From positions 9,745,485 through 9,809,484 of the forward strand of contig NC_081146.1 in assembly GCF_958295425.1 (NCBI RefSeq): a stretch of 64,000 bases of DNA, given 5' to 3'. The notes under the pieces are model-generated. The model was not told the origin of the DNA. It made no database searches and saw only the letters and a program-made list of their open reading frames with translations. Positions 1 through 13,432 of this stretch are shown here, piece by piece; within the stretch, counting starts at the first letter, position 1; every line of letters starts with the position of its first letter. A program made the position numbers and the translations under genes. The DNA is from Solea solea (taxonomy: Eukaryota; Chordata; Actinopteri; Pleuronectiformes; Soleidae).

Positions 1-2069
1 ATCCACACACACACCAAGGTCTCCCTAGGTGCCATCTCTTCCCAAGAGATATTTTACCTTAATTTAACAGCAGAATTTAGCCCTGACACTTGTCACTGTG
101 GCCTTGCTCCTGATCCAAAAGCCTCCTCCTCACAGCGCACACTCCTCCCTGATCTTCTGTGCAGCGTCTGTACAGCAGCAACCTGGAAGACATGAACATA
201 AATCTAGTGCACATGTGATTTACAGTCGATAACACACACATACACAAACACACATGCACACACTCTAAACCACTAAAGTGATACTATGCCTTTCCACAGA
301 TGTTAAAGCTGAGACAATAACATGTCCCCTGTGTGTGTGTGTATGTGTGTGCGTGCGTGTGCATGTGTGTGTGAGTCCTGCCAAGGGGCTACTGCCTTGT
401 TTTCCTTCTATGACTCATGTTCCTTCAAAGATGCTACCAAGTCAATGCACACCTCAGGAACTACACAATCCCCATGACAAAAGAATGAAAAGCAACGTGA
501 CAGAAGCCCCACTGTGAAACACAGTGGCACATATGAGAGATAGTTGTTTGTCTTGCCTTGAAATGGCTCACTGTGAGTTGAAGGTCAGACATAGTGTCAG
601 TCAAGTGAACTGCAATAAGCTTCAGGAATATAATAATTAATGTTTGCTTATATTTTAGAGGAGACACCGACCAGGACAACCAGAAGGAGTGGTTGTACTG
701 GCTTAATTGTTGTTGTTTTTCTTCTAGCACATACACACGGAAGGGCTGCACCACAAGTTACATTCCTCAGTGCGGTTCAGAAATAAAGACAGAGAGAGAT
801 GTATGTTACTAACATCACATACTCAAAGCTAATGATTGTCGGAGTAACAGTAATAGAAGTAGTAGTATTAATAGTAGTAGTTATGGTATGTGGACTTGCA
901 ACCCTCTACCTCTCTCTCTACCAAATCAACACTGGATTATGCCAACAGTTCTCCATTTTTAAACACACTGCCTCTCACTACTCACACACTCACACACAGC
1001 AGCCTTCAGCAGAAAACACAATGAAAACTCAAGTGGGCGCCAGATGCAGCAACTTCTGGGTCTACTTTTTCAATAGTGATCTCACACAGCACAATTGTGT
1101 AGACATGAATCATATTACCTTGAAACTGCCCAGTGTTCTGCAAAGAAATCATAAATAATCCAAGCATCAGTACCAGAATCTGCTTCTGCATCCTCACCAT
1201 GCATGTACTGAAGCAAAGTGAGCCTCTTCTTCTAATGTAGCAGACATGTCCAGACATGTAACACTGATTCTCTCTCTCACTCACTCACTCACTCTCACAC
1301 ACACACACACACACAACAGGGAAGCATGTGTGATGATGCAAACACTCACTATAGCAAGCTTTCTTTCCTCAGAGTGCGATAGTTTGCATTGATGACGTCA
1401 TTGATAACATTTCCTGGTTCAAAGATCTCCTCAGTTGAAAGAAAAAAAAACTCGGATATCTTATCTAAATTAACAATAATTTGATATAAAACAAACTACC
1501 ATATAATAATCAGTAACACAGTCGAGTAAATGTGCAAAGGTCCCAAAATAATGCGTCATTAATTTAGTGAAACAAATGTGGCAGCTGTTTAGGTAAAGTG
1601 CCTAAAACGTGACCTTATGGCTTACACTCATTACTTTAGTTTTTAATAACCTGGTAGTTTCAGAACTTACCCGAACTTCATCTGTGAAATAATCGTGACT
1701 GAAGACATTTTTATGTCTTACCCGGCGCCGACTGAACCACTTGTCAGAGGAGGGTACAATGCTAATAAAATCATGCTAATGCTAATAATAATAATAATAA
1801 TAATAATAACAATAATAATACGGGTTTTTTTTAATTAAAAAATATGAAAATGCTCGGTAAAAGGTTTCACTAATAATACACTTACAACGCGTATGCTAAT
1901 TTAAATAAATGGAAAATAACTGGATATCTGCATACACAAATGTGACCAACAGGCAAGAGGAAAGAGGAAAATAGCCGTTACTGTTTGGTTTGGCTAACCA
2001 AGGGCAAATCACACAGTTAGCTGTTGTTGTTTTTTTATGGAAATATAAGTGAATGTCCTGCTTCTAACT

Positions 2070-2130
2070 TACCAGATAGATAGATAGATAAATAGATAGA
2101 TACTTTATTCATCTCACAGAGAAATTCACA
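2070..2130. repeat. GATA repeat joined to LINE-tail-like sequence
   Basis: A short (GATA)n tract runs into an ACTTTATTCATC motif followed by a GAAATTC-like end. This arrangement is common at the 3' ends of retroposed elements in fish genomes. The family assignment is from memory and is tentative. Confidence 0.4.
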
Positions 2131-5100
2131 GTTCAGCAGCTCCAGAATATGTTACAAGATAGAAACATACTACAAGATAGAAAAATAACCATTCACATTG
2201 TGTTTTATTTATACAATTGAGATTTGATTAAATCATTTAAAAATGTAAGTTTATTCTCTTATTTATTGATTTATTTATGTTTTAAATTATTCTTTATTTT
2301 ATTTAGCCTATATTTTACTAATGCATCTTCTCTTTCTTTATATATCTGAATAAAATGAATTTGTTCATTCAAAATGATTTTATTTCATGCAAAGAAAGAA
2401 ACATTTCTACCTTTCTCTTTGACATTTAGGAGTAAGTTTTCCTTGAATGCCTCACCCTCTAAAACCATGTTTGTGCATTACCAGTTTGCAGTAATGTGGG
2501 TGATTTATTTTTTGTCTTTCTGCCCCTAGTGGAAACTGTTAAGAAAGTTCATTTTGAGATCCCTACACTCAGGCCTTAGGGTTCCCAAAACCTTTGCACT
2601 TTTCCTATTCATAACTTCATGAAATTAAAAATAACTGTACACATACTTAGCATTGAAAGCCACATTGAAACATTCTTACAGCAGATGTATTTAAACACTA
2701 AAGCATATAGCTATACATATACACTTATATATATATCAGATATAAACCGAATAATTCAACACTGTCATTTATTGATGGTGGTAGACGATGAAAGACTGAG
2801 CTATGAGTAGCTGTTATACAGATCGCTTGAGGTCATGTTTCCACTCTTGTTTACTCATCCCCACAGAACATTCAAGCTGCTTGTGCATTGGGTTCAGTGG
2901 TTGGTGGATATTGAAACCACCAACTCTGTGATTGGTACAAAACCCATTCAACCACATTCATCCACAGCTGCCCCAACAAAGCTTTGAAATTTAAAAAAAA
3001 AAAGTATGTGTTGGGGTTAAGTTCAGCATGTGGGAGCAGCCTTTGGGAAACATTATGTGCTTGTATGGAAAAGAAAAGGAAAAGGTGGAGTGTGGGTGGT
3101 GGGATTAAGAGGAATATGGTGTCAGAGCAGGAGGAAAATAACTCAGTCCCGTCTGAGAGCACACCTGTCTACTCTGTGGTGTGCTACAGTTTGGAGGGAA
3201 CAACATGCACACTCCACACTATGTGGGGAGAATGTGAAAGCACTTGCTGCCATGGCAACAAGGCAGCTCCACAGTCTCCAGTCCCCATTAAGAAAGATGG
3301 GTGGCAACGTGGCTACTCAATGGTGGTGTAGCATGACACGCTGAAAGAGCCTATTGAAAGCCAGTGTATTCAGCGGTTAATGAAAAGAGCAAAAGGACAG
3401 CGAATCCACCAGGCAGGTGATACTGACCTCACTGCTCCAGGTGCATGCACCTCAGAGACGAGTGTGAATGTGCTCTTTTTTTTGTATCAGCTAATATGGC
3501 ACACCTTAATGTAAAAACCATTAAGAGAATGTCTCTGAATTCTAGGCTTAATTACAATAGAGGACTTGTTGTTGAGTGCAGCTAAATGGTCCAAATGACC
3601 TTGAACAAAGTCCTGGATTAAATGTCATCTTTGGTTGGCTCCCAAATGTTTTCCTACAAAACATTTTAATTGCAATGCCAGTCATACTTAAGGAGGTGGA
3701 ACCATCACTCAGTCGACCTGTTCAATCAAAATGACTATTATTACAATTACTCTTTATTACAGACATCTTATAGACAATCATCCAAAACACATTCTTGTAT
3801 TTATGCTGCTAAGGATAACACATTCCTCAGGTAGGACAGACGGCAAACAGAGCATTGCTGCAGCACACAATCAAACTGAATTCTTTAGCTCTGTTTTATG
3901 TACATGCTGTGCATTTGGTGAAAGCCAAATTCACCAGAACAAAACAGATTTCATTCTGGGACCAACTGCCAAGGCATTTTTTTTTTGTCATTCAGCTGAA
4001 AATAGAAAGCCACTGCTTACGCACATCTCCAGATCATAGTATAGGCAACTAAAAGATTGGGTGGGAGGGATGTGTGGAGGAGGGATACAGCTACTGAAAG
4101 AGCTGGGTAGAATTTGTTCAACCGTACAAGCAAAATTAATCAAAAAGAAACCAAACTGTGTTAAAAAAGAAAAAAAAGAAAAAAGAGCTACAGTATGTGC
4201 AGCCAGGAAGCAAAGTAGCTGTTGGCTTTTAATCATAGTTTCCAAAGATGCTCACCACAGATTTGCTGGGTGGGTTGTAAGGCGAGGACAGGAAAGACAA
4301 ATGAACACAAGAACTTCCTGGTAATATGATCTGTTTCTGTTGCATTAAACACTACATTAGTGATCACAGAGCAAAGGTCACAAGCTGTCGATGTGTACAC
4401 ATGTCTCTTTGTCTGCCGTTTGTGCCTGATTTAAATACTAAACCGTGACTGAAATGACCTCACTGACCTCAGAGAAGTTGAGCTCTCCTCCCTCTCCCTG
4501 TAAAACAGGTAATTACCATATTCCCACCATAGAGGGCAGTGTACTGGTTTCTGCGACACCCTAGTTCAGCAGTGGGTTATAGTAATAGGAGAGAAATATA
4601 AGTATCATTATTATACATAAATGAATCCTCCTGTTAGGCTGTTTTGTAACTATATCATTTTATTGTAAATACACTGTATATCTTAATTTTTCATGCTTTA
4701 TTTACAACACATACTTTTATATGTGTAATCTCTGCCAGAATGTATTATTTAAAGTGATGAATACATACTGTACATAAAATATGTCAAAATAGAGCCTGAG
4801 AAGCTGAAGCTTTGTGTCACAGTACAGTATTCAAAGTCAAATCAACTTTACTTTCTAAAGCACATTTAAAAACCCTGTTGTTTACAATGGCACAACATAA
4901 ATATAAAACATGAAAGTAAAACTGCAAAAATATTAAAATAATATAGAGGGAAAATATAATAATAATAACAATAATAGTGAGGAGTAAAGTGTGTGATAAA
5001 ATATTCACTGATATAGTATTTCATACATAGTCTCTGAGCGATCTCACATGAATAACATCAAATTAGTTTTTTAACAGAAATATTAAATCTGTTATTATTT

Positions 5101-5192
5101 GTAAATATTATATTCATATATCAATTTCAATTATAAAACTTGTGTTTTTTGTATTTCTGTGTCAATATTTGATTTAACTCAGTTAAATCAAA

Positions 5193-5245
5193 TATCACAG
5201 GGCCACAGAGACAAACAACCACCCACTCTCACACACACACACCTA
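5193..5245 (+). repeat. Short fragment of the same dispersed repeat
   Basis: The string CAGGGCCACAGAGACAAACA followed by a CCACCCACTC(TC)ACAC run matches the right-hand block of the repeat at 6780-6962. Only the terminal part remains. Confidence 0.4.
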
Positions 5246-6779
5246 CTGTCAGTATACAATTTGCCTTAAGCCCTAATTCTGCATGATAGTGACAGTACAT
5301 AAAACATACTGTAGTGTTTCCCTAAAACAGCATTATCCAACACAGAAGGAGAGGCTGGATTTCTCTGCAGTAACCAAAGCTACATCCATGGTTGTCTTGA
5401 CAACTCAATCATCTTGTTGCCTTCAGCATAACTGTATTCAAAAACACAAATACTGACACCTAATGTTATGTCGTAGAAAATGATATAAACGCTGTGTCCC
5501 CCTCAAACCCCCTACACCCACTCCTGCACAGATCTACGCACACTGTCTTTATGCTTCCACATCGCTCACCCTTGCCTCATATTCATTTCTATTTTTATTA
5601 CAGGGGAATGAACCTGAGCACAAGCAACATACAATTCTATTAATAACGCCCTAACTCTTATTTATTCACTTTCCTTCAAGTGAGTTAATTCATATTTTAG
5701 TGCACTTTTTAAAGGGCAGAAAATCCACATGATTTGAAATCCATCAGGCCTGGGGACTGTATGAAAAGAACAGGGGTGAGGAGAGGAGAAAGGAAAGCCA
5801 GGCCAAGCAGCTTTATGAAAAACACATCCATTTCTGCATTGGGATGAGCTAATAATGTGAGAAATGTCATTGTGAGTCCCAAAAGTCCTCAAATGAATGT
5901 GTGCAACTGTAAAAGTGCTTCAGTGAATATCCAGTGTAATAGCATGTGTTTGTTTCCCTCTCCAGTCATCAGGTCTTCTCCTTATCAAGCAGCTCTGTCC
6001 TCTCAGAACCCAAACTGCCTGTAATTGCCATCTCCAGCTGAGTGGAATACCAACATGTGCACACTCACTGGGCCAAACAGCGACACTGAGCAGCATTTCA
6101 CTCCACAACACCTTTCCTCCACTTCAAAATACCTCCTGCTGCTGCTGCTGCTGCTGCTGCTTGTGTGTAGATCACACCTGACTAATGTACACACAGACTC
6201 TGATGACACACATTTGGTCACTCTGAGAATATTTTGGTCCACCGGTTACCTCATCGCTCTGAACTGTACATGGCTCTGTTGTGACACAGAAACATAAGCT
6301 TTGCATTTGACATATTATCAGTGTTGTTTTAACAACCAGTTGCTATTATACACTATAGAGCATGGGATGCTTGCTGAAACATTAATATAGGTCTGCTGTA
6401 TAGTAATAAGTGTCCCATTGAGCTGCTCTACAAACAGAATAAGTGGGTTATGTTTGCTCGTCAGTATACAGGACCGCAAATGGAGGTGGTGGTTAGTGTC
6501 CGTTTACATTTTCAGTAAAGATTGCCCATAATGGGGGGTATTTGGGGGAGGGGGGGGGCATTCTGTAATCTGGGAGTGCCATCTGTGGCTGTCAGCTGAA
6601 GCTGCCACTTGGTGGGCCTCACACAATCACCACTTCAATACTTGCCAACAGCTGGAGTCGCCACAGAGACGATACAAGTACATGTGCAAAAGCAGAAAAA
6701 CTAGACAAACAACAGCTAGGACTGTTTGGTAAATAATTGATTTTTGTCACGGAAATATGTCGGACTGTTTTTCCTGTGA

Positions 6780-6962
6780 TGATAATAATAATACTAATGT
6801 GATGATAATTGTAATTTTCTACCGCTTTATCCTCCAGATGAGGGTCTTGGCAGGGGCTGGAGTCAATCCTCGCTGACACAGGGCAAAAGGCAGCATACAT
6901 CCTGGACATCACAGGGTCAACAAACAGAGACAAACAACCATTCACTCTCAGTCTTATATGGA
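6780..6962 (+). repeat. Dispersed LINE-like 3'-end fragment (copy A)
   Basis: The segment begins with an ATG/AAT-rich lead, then reads through a CTACCGCTTTATCCTCCAGA motif, a GGGTC...GCTGGAG block and an ACAAACAACCATTCACTCTC block. The same blocks recur in reverse orientation at 30480-30690, and the last block recurs alone at 5193-5225. Such modules are widespread in fish genomes and probably derive from the 3' end of an L2/CR1-like LINE. The class is inferred, not shown. Confidence 0.5.
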
Positions 6963-8197
6963 CACGTGAGAATTTCAACGTGATCAATTAGTAGAATTAG
7001 AATACGTTTTTATGAATTTGACCTGTGCATTTAACTCATCCTTATTACAAACTACTTGTGAACACACACAACACAGTTACAAGCCCTATTCATTTCCTCT
7101 TGGTCATGGGCTGTCCTTGGTAAACACTAGGTGGAGCCAAACTCCCTTAACCAAGAAGAATGGGACCATTTTTTCCTAGCAAGCTTTGCAGTAAGATTCA
7201 CAGAAAACCTGCTCCAGAGTGAAAATGATGCATAACTGAGGTGATGTTTCCTTTGGATGGTCTATAGGGACAAGACTCTGACTATCTTATAAAATTCTGA
7301 GCAGCAATTACTTCAAAAGAGAAATCCACAGAGCTCAGAACAGTCTTTGATTTTTCTACATGAGATTTCAGTTTTATCAGTTTTAATGTACAAAGAATCA
7401 ATCTAATGCACCAAAGGTGTCTGAATGCCATTAGGCTAAGACATTGAATACATACAATGTAAGTAAAACAAACACATTGTGGCTTCTTAAATTGATATGA
7501 ATTACGATAAATGTTATCAAACTGCAGTCAAAAATGTAAAAGACAGACATGTTAAGCACAAGTAATTAGTGGTGATGTCATTTAATATTGTTTAACACAA
7601 AAAAAGTTAATCACAAAATAGAGTGACGCACATGCTGTCAAAGTAAAGGACGAGCAAATGTGCTCAGGTTTACATTTCCCTTTAATACATTTTAATGTGA
7701 TCTTAAACTAGCGTTAGCAGCTGAGGAGCTTGGTGACTGAGGTCAACAACTTAAAACTGAAAAGTCTGAGCATGTAGCTCAATTTAAATACAAAGATGCA
7801 CTGCAGGAACAGCAAATTAAATAAAAGGTGAGCCAACACATTCACCCAGAATTTGTACGATAATAAAATAATCAAATTTTGTGCAAAGGTAACCTTTACC
7901 ATTACTTTTTCTGTCTTCCACAGAGGCATAGATTTGGCACCGGGACTGATTCTGAAAGTGGCATGTAGACATACATGCATAAATACAATATGTGACAGAG
8001 ACAAACCAAACCCTAGTTGTGGGCAAGTAAAAAAGTTCATACTGATCTGCATCAATTGCTGCTCCATTATCAATTCTGCTGCATGTTCAGGTGGTACCTG
8101 GAAACAGTGTCTGAAATGTTCTGCTGGCATTTTTCAAAACACACCACACAGTGTCTGCTCAGCTTCATTGTTGGACTCCACTAAGAACTATTTAGTG

Positions 8198-10199
8198 TCA
8201 TCTGGCCCTGAAACGCTTGACAACAATTGTACCAGCTACCATATCATATACAGTCCGGTTGTGCTGAAAGAACAGGAGTGTGATGAAGGCCGGGAAAAAA
8301 AAGGCAATTGAAAAGTTCTTGTTCAAGGCCCGAACGGTTGATCTGGAGAGGGACACAGACACAGTGGTTACAATGCAAAGTGACTGGTTTAAAACTGATA
8401 AAAAGGATATGATTGAATGAAAACAACTACTCACGCAGACAGAGAGACATTAGTTGCCGGCACTACAAGCACCCTGTTAGGCTGAATCAGAACTGATGAG
8501 TCACACGTAACAACTCTGAGTCCAATGAGAAACTTCCCTGGAGTGGCTCCTCCTGCTCCCCAGATACACACAACCTAAAGAGAAGGGCAAACAAGCCGTC
8601 ACTTCGACACATTGAAGCTTTTCAACAGAGATGGAACTGGTAGTCAAGCTCGAGATCACATTACATGTTTTAGAATCATGCCGAAAATGTATCAGCAATC
8701 ACCTCATAAAAACACACTAATATGCGGTACACAAGTGCAACAAGCATCATTTTCTGTAGCTCCTCCATCGATGTATCCTCATCTATTTCTTCCACGATAA
8801 AATGCATTGCGAACTTTGAAACGTCCCTGGAAAAGAAAATACTGTAAGTCTATCTTGTCCGTTTGTATGTCAAACACTGCCTTCAATTAAAAATCAGTTC
8901 TGATTGAATTATTAATAAACCACAAGCACAATTTTATCACCAAACATACATTCAATTAACTCACTTGATTCCACTGAGGTGCATAATACTAATAATTATG
9001 GTGGCTTTGATGAAAAACAAAATAAAGAAATCCACCATCTCAGCCATGAGTCTTTGTAGAAGTGAGGGGATAATATACTCTCGACCTGGTGAGGAAAAAA
9101 CAAACAAAAAAATGTGCTTTAGTAAAATAAGGTCAGTGCGCAAATGTCAAAACATTTGTATGTGTTGACAGTGGACACCATAGCATTACTGCTGAATCTA
9201 AATCCACCCCCACTCTCTGAGGATAGGTTTCATATAGTCTAGTTAGTGTTCTAGTTAATCTCAAATGTGTTGGATTGTTCACTAATAGGTAACATGAGCT
9301 GGGATTAGACCGTCATGAGACAGATTAGATTTACTGTTGATATGTGTTGTTGCAATAGTAAGGCTGGGTAATGGTGTACTTCTGCTACTGAGGTCTTGTC
9401 CTTCGTGTTTTCTTCCTCTATATACTAGGAGCCTTTAGGGACACTGATACTAGTATGTAGTAATGTTAAGAGACAGAGATTAAGTGTCAAAGCATGCCAA
9501 AATGTAAACATTAAATGAAATGCATAGATTCGGTGTAGTACTGCACTGTTTACACAAATGTCTCATTGGTTTTAGTTTAGTTGGATGAAATTTAGGATGT
9601 GACGACACACATATTGTCTAATGCAGGAAAAGAAGTTAGCAATACAATTCAGTTCTTTATATTTCAGTCTACTTGTAAAATATTCTATGTAGAATTGCAC
9701 ATGTGAGTGTAAACGTGAAGTGTGCGCAATATTCATATTCATAAAGCCATTAACTTTTACCTGGTCTCTGAGCATTTCCATTCTCCTGTGGCTGCTGCTG
9801 CTGCTGTGGCGGCTGGCCGGGCACTGCATCTCCACCTATCCGGCTGCCTGGAGAGGCGACGGCTGGTGGGTAAGGTGACAACGGAAGACTGTTGAACCAC
9901 TGCTGGGAGATAAAATCCACAGACGCAGGCGACGTGCCACTAGTAGCGTGTAAAAACTGTGGGTATGACATGGCTGACGCTGCCAGCCAGCTATGCCAGC
10001 TCACATATCCAGTGTAGTACTGCCACATCCACGCTTGAAGCTTTTCACAGTACTCGGACGTGGCGTGGCTTTCGCCCGCGTCCTTCTTTCTGTCGACGTC
10101 GTTCTTGCTCCCTGTTCGCTGAGTAGCGTCATCTTTATGTGGCTTTACAATGTTCATTTCTTTGTCGACTTCCATGTTTGTATTCTTTTGGTCAGCCAT
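8198..10199 (-). CDS. fam8a1: FAM8A1-like RDD-domain membrane protein
   Basis: Five coding exons on the minus strand: 9761-10199, 8965-9085, 8703-8826, 8435-8574 and 8198-8342. All have GT-AG borders, and they add to 969 nt (322 residues). The N-terminus (starting MADQKN) is hydrophilic. It holds an EYCEKLQAWMWQYY segment typical of the family and a Pro/Gln-rich linker with a short Gln run. The rest is an RDD domain: REYIIPSLLQRLMAEMVDF and a first membrane segment, then ALVYRILVCFYE, WGAGGATPGKFLIGLRVV and, at the end, NFSIAFFFPAFITLLFFQHN with VAGTIVVKR. Human FAM8A1 is a membrane protein of the HRD1 ER-associated degradation complex; that role is family knowledge. The ATG at 10199 is preferred over an in-frame one at 10334 because the family-like sequence begins there. 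The N-terminal part is the least certain. Confidence 0.9.
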
Positions 10200-11632
10200 G
10201 TTTGACGATGACGACGCAGCGTTACGTACAACGTCATTCGGGCTCAGCCCATCTGAGCGCAGACCACGTAAAACAAAAATACACGTACACAATGGTTGAT
10301 AAGCAAGCTCTTTGAGAGGTGCAATGATATTCATATGTAATCAAATAGTACTTTACAACAGATGAACAGATTCAGACTCACAAAAACTTATATTTTCTCA
10401 ATTTCAAGACAAACTATGACCCCCGCCTCCTCGGCATATTGGTACTGTCCAGTTGTCCCCTGCTATTGCTAGAATCAGCCACAAGGGGCATATTTTCTGT
10501 GATGTAGACAGTATGGAGTGAAGTGACTTGAGGTGCACATTATGTTTTAATTACAAAGTAATTGAGCAAAACTTTAAAAACCATTAATGCAATCTAGAGT
10601 TGAAATTAATGAGTCCTTTGCAGAGTAGCCATTTTAACACGGTATAGGAATGTTTCTCAATCTGCCCTGCATGTTTAAGAGGTTTCCCTGCTCCAACACA
10701 CCTGATTCAAATGAATGCATCGTTATCAGGCGTACCTGTTGATTAGCTGAACATTTGAATCAGGTGTGGTGAAGCAGGGAAACATCTGAAACCGTGGTCA
10801 CATTAACAATGGCTCTGTTCAGTTCATGTAATCAGGACAGGACAGTGATAGGGAGCCAGCATGCACCTTAAAAGTACATTGACAGCCTTTACTTTGATGT
10901 ACAGCTTTTATTTCAGTATTATTAAATAACTAATTAATTTTACCTTGAATAAAGTGGCAATTGGATTCAGAAAGCATTTGTGTATGGTAGCAGCCCAAGG
11001 GTAACAACCATATTATCAAGATGACTATTCCAAAAGCCAGTCAAGTTCCTGTTCTGAGGTAGAGCAAAATGCCCCAAACTACATGAACTGCACATGTGGC
11101 ACTCAAGAGAAAGAGCTTTCCATTATTCATTGTTGCCCACAGACTCATGCGTGATCATAATCATTCATTAAATCCTGGAGGATTTGGGTCTAGGCATATT
11201 TCCCCCTAAAGGACCCTAATTAAATCAAATTGTGTGCACTTGTGTGAACGCCACATCTGTGAAACCAAGACAATGGGCCTGGTACAAATGAGGTCACAGT
11301 GCTAACCCCAAGCAGGGATTTGGCCTTACCACCTCTAGCTCAGATATGTGAACATACAGCTTTTCCTTGTTTGAACAAAAGGCCTTTATACAACCTCCCT
11401 ATGCCCACTTGGATTACAAGCATGACTTTGAAACAGTTGGCCTACAAGTTGGGGAAGAAATACATTAGCTGACCAAAAGTTTTTCAAGTGCCATCTGGTC
11501 ACGGTATTCAAGTCCACAGATTTGTGACATCAGGTGATTGTTTTTGGATGATTAGCACTCAAATATTCCACTAATAATAACAACAACAACAACAACAACA
11601 ACGCTTCCATTTTGCCATTTCATTTATTTATT
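10200..11632. other. Intergenic: fam8a1 promoter side and fabp11 3' flank
   Basis: This stretch separates the 5' end of fam8a1 from the 3' end of fabp11. It contains one palindromic repeat (listed separately) and an (AAC)n tract at about 11580-11602. I saw no other exon-like or RNA-gene signal. Confidence 0.5.
10650..10797. repeat. Palindromic MITE-like element
   Basis: Two arms pair with each other: TTTCCCTGCTCCAACACACC...TGATTCAAAT on the left and ATTTGAATCAGGTGTGGTGAAGCAGGGAAA on the right, about 100 bases apart. This fold-back structure resembles non-autonomous DNA transposons that are very common in fish. The family name is not known. Confidence 0.55.
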
Positions 11633-11642
11633 TTTTTCCCCC
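11633..11642 (-). terminator. fabp11 polyadenylation signals
   Basis: On the minus strand this reads AATAAATAAA, two overlapping canonical signals, about 245 bases beyond the fabp11 stop codon. It is a plausible 3' end for that gene. Confidence 0.45.
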
Positions 11643-11885
11643 TGAACAACCTTTACAAAGCAGTCATCAGTAGCTCCTTTTCACACAGGTCAAAATATGC
11701 TGTGACATATGCCAAAGACTAAAGTCTCCATTGACATGCCAAACAGCAGTAAATGTTGAACCCACACAAGCGAGTGTGCGTCCAACAAAGAACATCTTAT
11801 TTCATGCACAAGTACAGACTGAAGAACCACAGTTCACACTTCATTGGCCTGTGGTGGTTTCTTTGTAGACGGCTGCAGGATCAAC

Positions 11886-12535
11886 TTAAGCCCTCACGTA
11901 GGTCCGTAATGCAACAACGTCCTCCATGATGCATTTCTGTGGAGACAATATTCAAGTCTTACAATGAAGAGAAATTCAAAATCTGTTTTTAATTAGCAAT
12001 GACTTACAGCTGTTAGTTTTCCATCCTGAACCTCCCTCTCCAGTGTCGTCATCTTTCCATCCCAGGTCTGTTTCTGCACAAGCTTGCCATTCTCAAAAGT
12101 GATGGTAGTCTGCAATAATATAGTCAGAAACCATATGAATATGAAAAAGAACTTAAGCTGCAGCAATTGTGAGGAAGCATGACCTACCTTAGTTTGTCGG
12201 CCGTCGGCGGTGGTCTCGTCAAATTCCTCATTGATCTTGAACTTGAGCTCTGTGGTCTTGAAAGTGCTTTCAGACTTCATAGAAACAACGCCAGCACTAT
12301 CCACGCTGATCACTAGATTTGGCTTTGCCATGTTACCCATTTGCCGGGTGGTGAAGCTCACACCTTTATTACAACAGTTAATTTAGGAAGCAATATCAAA
12401 ATCAAAAAAGTCATTTAAAAATTGACTTTATGATAAACCCAGAAGATCAGACAGACACTTACCAAGGGCCTTCATGTAGTCATCAAAGTTCTCACTGGCA
12501 GACAAAGTCCAGGTTCCAACAAACTGCTCGACCAT
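11886..12535 (-). CDS. fabp11: Fatty-acid-binding protein, Fabp11 type
   Basis: Four exons: 12463-12535 (73 nt), 12188-12363 (176 nt), 12008-12109 (102 nt) and 11886-11936 (51 nt). They encode 133 residues, and this is the invariant four-exon layout of the intracellular lipid-binding family. The protein starts MVEQFVGTWTLSASENFDDY (the FABP signature), continues with ALGVSFTTRQMGNMAKPN, and ends with CIMEDVVALRTYVRA. The C-terminal Arg-x-Tyr that contacts the fatty-acid carboxylate is present. The protein resembles fish Fabp11 (adipocyte-like, related to FABP4/5/8) more than Fabp3 or Fabp7, notably in the ENGKLVQKQTWDGK segment. The family carries fatty acids in the cytosol and to nuclear receptors. 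Whether this is the a or b teleost copy cannot be decided from the window. Confidence 0.93.
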
Positions 12536-12615
12536 GATGATGATGATGATGTTTGAAGTCCGTCACACGAGAAGAAACGAAGCACGATGACACTGACACA
12601 AGAGAAAAGCTCACA

Positions 12616-12621
12616 TTTAAA
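12616..12621 (-). promoter_or_regulatory. Possible TATA-like box of fabp11
   Basis: TTTAAA lies 81 bases upstream of the fabp11 ATG, a reasonable place for a TATA-like element in this family. The motif is short and could be chance. Confidence 0.3.
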
Positions 12622-13184
12622 GACTGGTTCGAGCACGCGCTTGATCCGGGGCCACCAATCAAGAGCAGGCGCTGCAGTTGCTAGGGAAACGGGCTGATTA
12701 GGAGGCGTGGCTTCAAATCACACTTTATTGGAGTGAGGAGGTGGTTTAAGCCGAGTGTGCTGAGGATAAACAAAGCTGCAGTGATATTATTGGATACTTG
12801 ATTATGAATCAAATACACATTACGTTGTCGAGGGAAGTGAGCAGAACCGCGTTTTTCTATACTGTACAAGGACTAAAGTTAAACTGTTGGTCACATAAAA
12901 AAATGATGATGTAATTGAAAAAAATATTATTATTATATATATTATTATTATTATTTAACTGTGAAAATATTGGTCACATGCAGTGCTACATGACTTTTAG
13001 GTGATCTAAATATAAGTTAAACTCTTTCAAATCTACATTATGGTCAAATTCATTAAAAGTATACAAAATAAAACAGTGTTAACAAGTAATTTGGTTACAA
13101 ACCAAAAAGCTTCTTTGAAAATGCACTGTCCCTGCTCAGTTTTGACATACTGTGACTTCCTTTACTGGTCAGTACTGGTTCTAA

Positions 13185-13198
13185 CCAGTAGATGGCGC
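13185..13198 (+). promoter_or_regulatory. Consensus CTCF-type motif (forward)
   Basis: CCAGTAGATGGCGC matches the core CTCF consensus CCASYAGRKGGCRS at all 14 positions. A second, one-mismatch motif in reverse orientation lies at 13419-13432. Binding is not shown by sequence alone. Confidence 0.5.
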
Positions 13199-13418
13199 CT
13201 AAAGCGAGCAGATACAATACAGTATTTCTTGGTTGGTAACTATTTTAGATAAATGGTGCAGGCTTTTCCAAAGTAAATGTTGAAGTAAATTGTCATTTAG
13301 AAAAACAAATTCCTTCTATTACATTTTTAAATTACTAGAATTGCTCAGATTACTTGTTTGTTTATCTTAGTAGTAGAGATCTGTAACGTTTGCATTTTAA
13401 TTTTGTCTTATTGCTATA

Positions 13419-13432
13419 CTGCCACCCACTGG
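13419..13432 (-). promoter_or_regulatory. Near-consensus CTCF-type motif (reverse)
   Basis: On the minus strand this reads CCAGTGGGTGGCAG, one mismatch (G for A at position 6) from the core consensus. It sits about 220 bases from the forward motif at 13185. Confidence 0.35.

Larger units (their letters stand above)
1..7690. other. Gene-free flank, repeat-rich
   Basis: I see no convincing exon here. The open frames are short, lack splice context and match no family I know. The stretch is AT-rich and holds simple repeats: (GT)n around 331-372, mixed (CTCA)/(CA)n around 1261-1315, (AAT)n around 1783-1820, plus pieces of dispersed elements listed separately. It lies beyond the 3' end of fam8a1. 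It could hold the intron or regulatory DNA of a gene outside the window, but nothing here shows that. Confidence 0.6.
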
